From the NCBI RefSeq assembly GCF_025717675.1, contig NZ_JAJIRT010000013.1, positions 62,001-126,000 of the forward strand: 64,000 nt of DNA. Reading direction: 5' to 3'. Numbering within the stretch: position 1 is the first letter of the stretch; the number at the start of each line of letters is the position of its first letter. Positions 55,381 to 62,854 of the stretch are shown here, one piece after another. Under the pieces are notes generated by a model that worked only from the letters and a program-made list of their open reading frames with translations, did no database searches and was not told the origin of the DNA. The translations under genes and the position numbers were made by a program. The DNA comes from Paucibacter sp. DJ2R-2. GTDB taxonomy: Bacteria > Pseudomonadota > Gammaproteobacteria > Burkholderiales > Burkholderiaceae_C.

Positions 55381-56046
55381 ATGAAAATGAAGCTACTTGC
55401 CACAGCCGCCAGTGCACTGGCGCTGGCCATGTCCTCGGCACACGCGGCCCCAGTGGTCAGCCTCAGCCCCAGCAATTCGTCGCAGGTGATCGGCGGAACT
55501 TTCTCTTTGGATGTCAAGATTTCGGGCCTCGGCTCGGAGATCGTCTCGGTCTTCGATTTGAATATCTACTTCAACCCGGCACAGCTGAAGGCCGTCAGCT
55601 ACAGCCTGGGCTCAGGCTTGGGTGGGGCTTGGACGGATCTGGGGCTGGATCCGGCGGCCCCCGGTTCACCGACCAACTACTTGGATCTCTTCGCCTATTC
55701 GAATCTGGTGGTGCCCGGTGACCCCGGCACCGACGATTTGCTCGCCGCCGCGCAGGATGACGACAGCTTTGTCATGATGACCTTGAACTTCGAGGCAGTG
55801 GGCGCCGGAGTTTCACAGGTCTGGTTCGGGACCGGTCCTAACGAGCGCGATCTTGTGGGCCGAAGCGATGCTCTTCTGAGCGGTGTGCAGTTCCAGAGCG
55901 CTTGTGTGGCTGTCAACAGTCCGACGGGCGGCAACAACGAATGCCGACAGGTTCCCGAGCCCTCGAGCTACGCCTTGCTGGGGCTGAGTCTGTTCGCGGC
56001 TTTCGTGCCGGGGGCCGTCAAGCGCCGCAAGTCTTTGGCTTCCTGA
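55381..56046 (+). CDS. Cohesin-like domain protein with PEP-CTERM sorting signal
   Basis: A 221-residue exported protein. The signal peptide ends AHAAPV. Residues about 24-175 look like a cohesin: VVSLSPSNSSQVIGGTFSLDV, then SVFDLNIYFNPAQLKAVSYSLG and a later MMTLNFEAVGAGVSQVWF, the beta-sandwich pattern of cohesin domains. The C-terminus is a PEP-CTERM signal: VPEPSSYALLGL, a hydrophobic segment and the basic cluster KRRK, recognised by exosortase. AGGAG is 5-6 nt upstream of the ATG. Placed right after a dockerin gene, it is probably the anchoring half of a cohesin-dockerin pair. No exosortase gene is in the window. Confidence 0.82.
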   Translation: MKMKLLATAASALALAMSSAHAAPVVSLSPSNSSQVIGGTFSLDVKISGLGSEIVSVFDLNIYFNPAQLKAVSYSLGSGLGGAWTDLGLDPAAPGSPTNYLDLFAYSNLVVPGDPGTDDLLAAAQDDDSFVMMTLNFEAVGAGVSQVWFGTGPNERDLVGRSDALLSGVQFQSACVAVNSPTGGNNECRQVPEPSSYALLGLSLFAAFVPGAVKRRKSLAS

Positions 56047-56067
56047 ACCCGGCTGTTGAGATCGAAG

Positions 56068-56093
56068 AACCGCGCCATGGGCGCGGTTTTTTT
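56068..56093 (+). terminator. Intrinsic terminator of the cohesin-dockerin block
   Basis: AACCGCGCC, loop ATG, GGCGCGGTT, then a T-run through 56093. It is 22 nt after the cohesin gene stop and ends the four-gene unit. Confidence 0.93.
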
Positions 56094-56237
56094 GTTTATG
56101 CCAGTTCGGCTTGGATATCCGCGTAAGACTGGCAAAGACTGCAGCCATACCGCGCGTTACGGCTGGCGCTTGATGTGTGAAGGCTCCAACGCTGCCGTGC
56201 TTGAATCGCAAGGGTTTGGCTTGGACCGCGTCGCGGT

Positions 56238-56312
56238 TGGTCCCTCCGACAGGAATCGAACCTGTATTTGCCGCTTAGGAGGCGGCCGTTCTATCCATTG
56301 AACTACGGAGAG
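56238..56312 (-). tRNA. tRNA-Arg (anticodon CCT)
   Basis: On the minus strand the acceptor arms CTCTCCG and CGGAGGG pair (one G-T wobble), followed by discriminator A and an encoded CCA. The anticodon arm GCCGC/GCGGC encloses the loop CTCCTAA with anticodon CCT (reads AGG). The T arm is ACAGG/CCTGT around TTCGATT and the D arm is GTTC/GAAC. Confidence 0.95.
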
Positions 56313-56429
56313 ACTGCTCGGTGGCCCGGGCGGCGCGAATTCTCGCATGAAAGGTTGCAGCACCTCGGCGACCCGAGAATCGCGCGCCCAAAGCTCCAGC
56401 GCAAAAACGTGTTAGCCCTGAGCCCCCCC

Positions 56430-56504
56430 CGACTCACGACTCACGATTCACGATTCACGATTCACCCATTCACCCATTCACCCATTCACCCATTCACCCA
56501 TTCA
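56430..56504. repeat. Heptamer-then-octamer tandem repeat tract
   Basis: Five copies of CGAYTCA (two CGACTCA, three CGATTCA; 56430-56464) run directly into five exact copies of CCCATTCA (56465-56504). Both units share the ATTCA core, so one probably arose from the other by slippage. The tract lies between the tRNA gene and the tamB stop. Confidence 0.9.
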
Positions 56505-56511
56505 CCCGCCC

Positions 56512-59500
56512 TCATTCCCACTTCCACTGCCAGATCAGGTCAAGCGCGTTTTCATCGCCGGCCTGGCCGCGCAGGGTGAAGCGCTGGGCGATGCGGTAAA
56601 TCAGCTGCCAGCTGCCTTGCGTGGCGTTGAGGCCGCGCTCAAAAGCCACATACCAGCGCTTGGACAGTTGCTTGCCCACGCGCACCACGGTGCCGCGCAC
56701 TTCGCCATTGCCTTCGCTGACCGAGAGCTCGTCCAGGCCGATGGACTTGATCACCTTGCCCGTGCGGCTCTCGCCACCGCCGTTGAGCAGGGCCATGGCA
56801 GCCTTTTGCAGCAGGGCGGTGTCGCTGCGTTCGAGGTTGTCGGGAGCACGACCCAGCAGCAGCCAGGAGAGCTTGGCCGTGTCGGCCATATCGGGGTCGG
56901 AAAAGAGCTTGATGCGCGGCGACTGAGCGCTGCCGCCGATGGTCACGCCCACGCGCACCTCTTCTTCGCCGGGGCGTATGGCCAGAATGTCCAGGCGCGG
57001 GTTGTCCATCACCCCGCTGAAGGTGACCTGGCCTTTTTCGATCGTGAGCTTTTGGCCGTAGGCATCGACACTGCCGTTGACGGTGCGAATGTTGCCGTTC
57101 AGTTGCGGCCGGCCCTGGGCTTGGGTCATCTGCAGCTCGCCGGCCAGCAAAGTGTCCACGCCATGGCCGCGTACGCGCAGCTTCTGGCCCAGGTCGATGT
57201 CCAGCTTTAGCTTGATCTGTCGCCGGGCTGCGGCTGATTCCACCGGTGCAGCTGGCGCCTGCGCCACGCGCCGCACCTCTACGTCGTCGTCCAGTTGGGG
57301 CGCGTTGCCGCGCGAGAAATCAAACAGGCCGTCTTCCACATCGAGCTTGCCCTGCAGATCCAGGGTTTCGGCGTCCATGTGCAGGCGCAGCTGGCCGTTC
57401 ACGGCCAGGCGGCGGTCGACCCGGCGCAGCAGGGCGAACTTGCTGGCCTGGGCCTGGATGTCGGCCTGCGGCTTGGCGCCCAGCTGCAGCTGTCCCTTGG
57501 CATTGAGCTCGCCGTCGCCGGCGCGCAGGCGCAGTTGCTGCAGTTCGGCATGGCTGCCCTTGAGCTGCAGGGCGAAGCTGCCGTCTTGCACATCGATGCC
57601 CAGCAGCGGGTTCCGCAGGCCCAGCTTGCTGCCCTGGATCTGGCCCACCACCTGCGGGTCGTTGAGCTTGCCGGCAAAGCTGGCGCTGGCGGCCAGGCCG
57701 CCGGCCACGCGCCAGCCCGAGGGCACCCAGGCGCCCCAGGTGCTGAGGTTGTCCACCCGCGCTTCCAGCACGCCCTCCAGGCGCGATTGGGCCGAGGGCC
57801 AGGGGCTGGCGTCGCCCGCTTCGTTGCGCGCCGTCACGGCGCCGGCCAGCACGCCGATATTGCTGCCGGCAAAAGCCTGGGTCAGGTGCCAGCGGCCGGG
57901 CGCGCCGATCACGCCCAGGCGCAGCTCGCTCAGACCCAAAGTCTGTGTGCCGCCGTCATCGGTGACCTTGAGGTCGCCGCTGCGGCGCTGCAGGGACAGC
58001 TCCACGGCCAGCTGGGGCAGGGTGTGGATGCGGACGCTGCCGTCCAACACCAGATCGCCGCCCCAGCCGAAGTCGGGCTGCCAGCGTGCCATCAGGGGCG
58101 CGACGGCTAAGGGTTCGAGGGCCAGGTCGAGCTGCAGCTGATCGGGCCCCTCGGCGGCTTTCCAGGCCAGCTGCTGCCAGTGCAGGCCGGCGCCCAGCAA
58201 CTCCAGCTGCCCGGGCTCGAACTGCGCGCCGCTGAGCTGGCCTTGCGGGCCGCTGTCCACGCGCAAGGCCAGGTCTTGTGCTTGCAGCCAGGGGGCGGGG
58301 GCTTTGTCGGCCGGTTTGGCAGTTTTGCTGGCCGCGGTGGAGGCAGGCACGCGCGCATCGAGCTTGAGGCCGGTGGCGCGCCACTGGCCGCCCAGGGCCC
58401 AAAGCAGGGCCAGTTCGCTCGCTGCAGGGCTGGCGGTTCCGGCCGTGCCCAGGCTGCCCTTGAGGCCGATCTGGAACTGGCTGCGTGAGGGCTGGTCGGC
58501 CGGCTGGTGCGCGGGGCGAAGGGCGGCGGGCAGCAAGGCCGTGCCCAGGCCGCTGAGCTGCAGCTGGTGCTGAGCCCAGCTGCCGCTGACTTGCAGCTGA
58601 GCCTGGGGCAGCTGGGCTTCGGGGCTCTTGAGTTGCTCCAGATCGAGCTGCATGGCCAGTGGCGCGCTCAGGGCACTGGCGAGCTTGGCGTTCAGCCGGG
58701 CCTTGTCCAGGCTCAGCTGGTCGAGCTTGAGCGCCTGGCCTTGCAGCTCGGCCTGGCTTTGCCAGCTCCAGCGCGGGCTGCTGCCTCTGGCGTTCTTGCC
58801 ACTGGTCTTGTCCGCTTCGGCTCGGCCCTGCCAGGCCAGCTGTCCGCTCAAACTGCCGGCCAGCTGATGGGCCGGCTCGCCCTTGGCCAGGGCGGGAGCC
58901 AGGGCTTGCCAGAGCGGCTGAAGCGCTTGCAGTTGCGGCGCTTGCAGCTGCAGCTGGCCCTCCAGGCTGTGATCGGCCAGCAGCTGGGCGCGGCCTTGCA
59001 GCTGGTTGCCGCCGGCCTGCAGATCGGCGCGCAGGGTGGGCACTTGCTGATCGTTGGCTCGCTCGTAGCTGAGGTCGGCGGCCAGGTCCATGCCGGCCTG
59101 GCTGCCGGGCAGCAGGCGCAGCCGGGCCTGGCCGCGTGGGGCTTGGGCGAGCAGGCCTGCGTTGCTCTGCTGGGCCGGGGCCTGCAGGTCGGCGCTGAGG
59201 TCCAGATCCAGGCGGGCGCTGGGGCCCGGCGCTTGGGGCCAGAGGCGGCGCAGCTCCGGCACCATGCCGCGTGCATTGGCTTGCAGCTGCCAGCCGCCGG
59301 CCAGGCTGCCGGGGCGGCTCAAGCCCAGCTTGGCGCTGCCTTTGAGCTGGGCTTCACCGGCCTGCATCAGCAGCTCTTGCAGATCCAGGCCTTGCATCGA
59401 GGCAATGGCGCTGGCTTGCAAGCGCACTGGGCTGTGGGCATTGAGCGGGGCGTTCTGCGGGCTGGTGGCTGCCGGCGCGGCCAGCTGGGCCTGTGCCGCA

Positions 59501-60942
59501 GCTGGTGTCACCGGGCCAGGGGCCAGCCAGCGGCCTTGCAGATCGGTCTTGATGTGCAGTTGCAGCGGCGGCGTAGGGGCGGTCTCGACATTTTTAAGGT
59601 CGGCGCTGTCATGGCTCGTTGGGACCAGCCCTTGAGATGTGCTGAGCTCGACCGTGCCAGCGGCCAGCAGGCCTGCAGCGCGCGCATCCAGTCCCTCGCT
59701 GCGCAGGTTCTCCAGGTTCAGCGTGAGCTGGCTGCCACCGGTGCTGCTGCTCTTGCCGCTGCCGCGCAGGCGGCCGGCGGGCAAGGCGCTGCTGCCCAGC
59801 AGCACGTCGAAGGCGCGCAGCTGGATCTGGCTGGGGTCCTGGGCCGAGGCTTCGGCGTCCAGGCTCAGCTGGCGCACCGGCAGGCGCTGTTCGTTCCACA
59901 GGCCGGCCGCGTGGTTGGCGAGCTGGGCCTTGATCAGCAGGGCGGGCTGCTTCGAACTTTTCTTGCCGGCCGCACTGTTGTTGGCTGCGCTGTTGTCGGC
60001 TTGCAGGCTCACATGCCCGCTCAGCGCCGTTCTGGGCAATCCCGACATCAGGGCCGAGAGATCCAGCTGTTGCGTGTCCAGCTGCAGCTGGGGCAGGGGC
60101 CAGGAGGCGAAAGGCCGCAGCTGGGCTTGGGCCTGCAGCTGCTGGTGCTGGGCACTCAGCGCGGCCTTGAGCTGAAGCTGGGCCAGCGGGCCATGCAGTT
60201 CCAGCTGTGCGCCCCAGGCTGGCAGATCGGCCTGGGCGGCTGACTTCAGGCCCAGGCTGGCCTGCAGGGGCAGACCGCTGCCGGCGCCCAGCGTGGCGCT
60301 GCCGCTGAGCTGCAACTGATCCCAGGCCAGCTGCTGGATCTGCAGGCGGTGCTCGGCGCCGGGGCTGTTGTCGGACACATTGCTCAGGTCCACCCGGGCT
60401 TGCAGCCCGCGCACCGGCAACTGGCTCAGCGTGGGCAGGGACAGGCTGTCGACTTGCAGCTGCGCGATATGCACGCCCAAGGGGATGGGCAACTCCTCGG
60501 GCACCGGGCTGGGCTCGGCGCTAGGGGCCAGATGCACGGTCACCTGGCGGGCACTGAGGCGCTCGACCATCAGGTCGCCCCAGAGCAGGGGTGAGCGGTT
60601 CCAGGCAAGACTCAGGCCGGTCCAGCGCAGATCGTCGATCTCGATGCGATCCTGGCCGCCGGGGATGGTGAGGTTCAGGCGCTTGGCCGAGAAGTCGCCG
60701 ATCAGGCTGCCTTGCGGCGCCTCGACCTGCAGGCCGGGCAGTTGCTGCAGCAGCCAGCGGCTGCCGGCCTCGCTGCCCAGGCCCCACCAGACACCCAGGC
60801 CAGCGCTGCCGGCCAGCACCGGCAGGGTCATCAGGCCCAGCAGCAGGCCGCGGCCGCGGCGGGCTTGGGCGGGCTTGGGCGCAGGGCTGCTGTCGCCCGC
60901 GGGGGCGGCGGGCGTGCCAGGTTTGGATTCGGGTTCGCTCAT
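56512..60942 (-). CDS. tamB: Translocation and assembly module protein TamB
   Basis: A 1,476-residue AsmA-like bridge protein between inner membrane and TamA, involved in outer-membrane protein assembly and lipid transport. It has one N-terminal membrane segment near residues 33-54 (LLLGLMTLPVLAGSAGLGVWW), a very long repetitive beta region rich in Gln/Leu/Ala, and the conserved C-terminal DUF490 domain (RVRGHGVDTLLAGELQMTQAQG, then PRLDILAIRPGEEEVRVGVTIGGSA, ending LIWQWKWE). It lies 40 nt downstream of tamA. The long plus-strand frame inside it is a GC-driven shadow. Confidence 0.93.
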   Translation of the reverse strand: MSEPESKPGTPAAPAGDSSPAPKPAQARRGRGLLLGLMTLPVLAGSAGLGVWWGLGSEAGSRWLLQQLPGLQVEAPQGSLIGDFSAKRLNLTIPGGQDRIEIDDLRWTGLSLAWNRSPLLWGDLMVERLSARQVTVHLAPSAEPSPVPEELPIPLGVHIAQLQVDSLSLPTLSQLPVRGLQARVDLSNVSDNSPGAEHRLQIQQLAWDQLQLSGSATLGAGSGLPLQASLGLKSAAQADLPAWGAQLELHGPLAQLQLKAALSAQHQQLQAQAQLRPFASWPLPQLQLDTQQLDLSALMSGLPRTALSGHVSLQADNSAANNSAAGKKSSKQPALLIKAQLANHAAGLWNEQRLPVRQLSLDAEASAQDPSQIQLRAFDVLLGSSALPAGRLRGSGKSSSTGGSQLTLNLENLRSEGLDARAAGLLAAGTVELSTSQGLVPTSHDSADLKNVETAPTPPLQLHIKTDLQGRWLAPGPVTPAAAQAQLAAPAATSPQNAPLNAHSPVRLQASAIASMQGLDLQELLMQAGEAQLKGSAKLGLSRPGSLAGGWQLQANARGMVPELRRLWPQAPGPSARLDLDLSADLQAPAQQSNAGLLAQAPRGQARLRLLPGSQAGMDLAADLSYERANDQQVPTLRADLQAGGNQLQGRAQLLADHSLEGQLQLQAPQLQALQPLWQALAPALAKGEPAHQLAGSLSGQLAWQGRAEADKTSGKNARGSSPRWSWQSQAELQGQALKLDQLSLDKARLNAKLASALSAPLAMQLDLEQLKSPEAQLPQAQLQVSGSWAQHQLQLSGLGTALLPAALRPAHQPADQPSRSQFQIGLKGSLGTAGTASPAASELALLWALGGQWRATGLKLDARVPASTAASKTAKPADKAPAPWLQAQDLALRVDSGPQGQLSGAQFEPGQLELLGAGLHWQQLAWKAAEGPDQLQLDLALEPLAVAPLMARWQPDFGWGGDLVLDGSVRIHTLPQLAVELSLQRRSGDLKVTDDGGTQTLGLSELRLGVIGAPGRWHLTQAFAGSNIGVLAGAVTARNEAGDASPWPSAQSRLEGVLEARVDNLSTWGAWVPSGWRVAGGLAASASFAGKLNDPQVVGQIQGSKLGLRNPLLGIDVQDGSFALQLKGSHAELQQLRLRAGDGELNAKGQLQLGAKPQADIQAQASKFALLRRVDRRLAVNGQLRLHMDAETLDLQGKLDVEDGLFDFSRGNAPQLDDDVEVRRVAQAPAAPVESAAARRQIKLKLDIDLGQKLRVRGHGVDTLLAGELQMTQAQGRPQLNGNIRTVNGSVDAYGQKLTIEKGQVTFSGVMDNPRLDILAIRPGEEEVRVGVTIGGSAQSPRIKLFSDPDMADTAKLSWLLLGRAPDNLERSDTALLQKAAMALLNGGGESRTGKVIKSIGLDELSVSEGNGEVRGTVVRVGKQLSKRWYVAFERGLNATQGSWQLIYRIAQRFTLRGQAGDENALDLIWQWKWE

Positions 60943-60982
60943 GGGGCCGGGTCGGGGTTCGCGGCGTTGGCGCTAATCATCA

Positions 60983-62854
60983 TCAAAGCGCGATGCCAAC
61001 GCTGAAATGCATGCGCCATTTCTGGGTCTCCTGGCCGCGGGCCAGGTCCAGGCGCAAGGTGCCCAGGGGGCTGCGGTAGCGCAGGCCAAAGCCGTAGCCG
61101 ATGCTGGGCTTGAGCTCGCGCCAGTGTTGGGCCGCCTGGCCGGCGTCCACGAACACGGCGCCGAGCAGGGCGGGCATGCTGGCGGTCAGCCCATGGGCCA
61201 GTTCGACGCTGCCGTTCCACAAGATACGGCCGCCGGTGGCATTGCCATCGGCATCGCGCGGGCCCAGGTCATTGAGGCCGTAGCCGCGCACGGTGTCATC
61301 GCCGCCGGTGCGAAAGCGCAGCTTTTCCGGCAGGCCGACCTCCTGCGAAGCGAAGACCTGACCCCACTCGCTGCGGGCGCTGCCGAACCAGCCGCCGGGC
61401 AGGGGCTGGTAGGCCTGCAGGCGCAGATGGCTGCGCAGGAATCCGCCGTTACGGGCTTCGGAGCTGTCGGCCCGGCCCACGCCCAGCAGCAGGCTGGCGC
61501 TGTAGCCCCGGGTCGGCGTGAGCGGGCTGTCGAGCCGGCGGTGGATCCATTGCACATTGGCCGAGGCAGCGCCAGCGCTGATGGTGCCTTGCGGGTCGGT
61601 CTCGCGGGCGCGCAGCAGTTCCAGGTAGTAGGTGCGGTCCTGCCGTTCGGTCTCGCGGGTACGGCCGACGCGGGCGCGCAGATTGACCGTGGTCTTGTTG
61701 TCGTCGACCTTGCGCTCCAGGAACAGAGCACCGACATTGCGCTGCATATCGGGCTGAGGGTGCGAGCTCAGCTCCAGATCGTAGGAGCTGTTCTTCTGGC
61801 TGAGCTTGAGCTTGCTGCGCGCACGCAGGTCCAGGCCGAAGGGGCGGCGGTGGATGTAATCGGCGCCCAGGCGCGGGCCGCTGCCGGTGTCGTAGCCGAT
61901 GCTGGCGGTCAGCTGCTGGCGCGGGGCCTCGCGCAGCTTGATGTGCACGGGCGCGGCCTCGGGTGGATCGCTGAGCGGCTGGATGTCGACATTGACGCTG
62001 TCGAACAAGGTGGTGCGGACCAAGCGCTCTTGGAAGTCCAGCAGCAACTGCTCGGTGTAGGGCTGGCCGACGCTGAAGCCGGCCAGGCGCTCGACGCTGC
62101 TGCGCGGCTGGTGTTTCAGGCCTTCGATCTGCAGCTCGCCGAGGCGGAACAGCGGGCCGCTGTCCAGCTTCAGGTCCAGCTCGGCGCTTTGGGTCTCGGC
62201 ATCGATGCGGGCGCTGTGGGTGTCCAGTGTGGCGAGCGGAAACCCACGCGCGCGGGCCGTGGCCAGCAGTTCGTTCTTGGCCTGCGACCAGCGCGGCTGC
62301 GAGAAGCCCTGGCCCAAGCCCAGCGACCACTGACCCTGCAGCCGCTCGCGCAGGGCGGCCAGATCGGCGCCTGCCACCGGGGGCTGGTCCGGGGCCAGGG
62401 CACCGGCGAACTCGATCTGCAGCGCCTTGACCCGGGTCTGCGGGCCAGGTTCGACCTTCACCGTCACCACCACCGGGCTGCCTTCATTGCGGCTGACCTG
62501 CACCTGTGCGTTGAAGAAGCCCTCGGTCTCCAGCAAGGCCTGGGCCTGCTGGGGCGCGGCCTGGATCAGACGGCCGAGTTCTTGGCGGCTCAGCCTTTGG
62601 TCTTCGGGGGCGCTGCGAAAGCGGGCGAGGTCCAGGTGTTCCTGCAGCAGATCGCGCAGCGCGCTGGGCGCTTCGACCACCAGCTCGTATTCGGCCACCA
62701 GGCGCACCGCTGCGCCATCGGCGGCCGAGCCCGCAGCGGTGCTGGCCGGCGGTGGCTCGTTCTTCCAGAGGCTGCTGATCGAGGCGCAGCCGGACAGGCC
62801 CGCCGCCGCGAACAGCAGGGCGCCGCGCAGCAGCCGGGGCAGGGTCTGGCTCAT
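60983..62854 (-). CDS. tamA: Outer-membrane assembly factor TamA
   Basis: A 623-residue Omp85-family protein. POTRA domains occupy about residues 60-330 (repeated VKVEPGPQTRVKALQIEFAGAL and GPLFRLGELQIEGLKHQPRS), followed by a 16-strand barrel with the TVRGYGLNDLGPRD L6 motif and the terminal KWRMHFSVGIAL. The N-terminus LLFAAAGLSGCASI contains a lipobox, so this TamA may be lipidated, unlike the E. coli protein. ATG 62854 overlaps the VWA gene stop as ATGA. It works with TamB encoded next. Confidence 0.92.
   Translation of the reverse strand: MSQTLPRLLRGALLFAAAGLSGCASISSLWKNEPPPASTAAGSAADGAAVRLVAEYELVVEAPSALRDLLQEHLDLARFRSAPEDQRLSRQELGRLIQAAPQQAQALLETEGFFNAQVQVSRNEGSPVVVTVKVEPGPQTRVKALQIEFAGALAPDQPPVAGADLAALRERLQGQWSLGLGQGFSQPRWSQAKNELLATARARGFPLATLDTHSARIDAETQSAELDLKLDSGPLFRLGELQIEGLKHQPRSSVERLAGFSVGQPYTEQLLLDFQERLVRTTLFDSVNVDIQPLSDPPEAAPVHIKLREAPRQQLTASIGYDTGSGPRLGADYIHRRPFGLDLRARSKLKLSQKNSSYDLELSSHPQPDMQRNVGALFLERKVDDNKTTVNLRARVGRTRETERQDRTYYLELLRARETDPQGTISAGAASANVQWIHRRLDSPLTPTRGYSASLLLGVGRADSSEARNGGFLRSHLRLQAYQPLPGGWFGSARSEWGQVFASQEVGLPEKLRFRTGGDDTVRGYGLNDLGPRDADGNATGGRILWNGSVELAHGLTASMPALLGAVFVDAGQAAQHWRELKPSIGYGFGLRYRSPLGTLRLDLARGQETQKWRMHFSVGIAL

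Noticed and set aside
56430-56504. CRISPR array
   Set aside because: The units are only 7-8 bp, directly adjoining and without spacers; this is a simple tandem repeat.
56238-56504. Phage attachment site at the tRNA-Arg gene
   Set aside because: No integrase lies nearby and no second copy of the tRNA 3' end was seen in the window.
58507-60243. Long plus-strand open frame of 578 codons inside tamB
   Set aside because: It is antisense to a well-supported gene, has low-complexity Gln/Leu/Gly/Ala composition and no domain; it arises from high GC at third positions.
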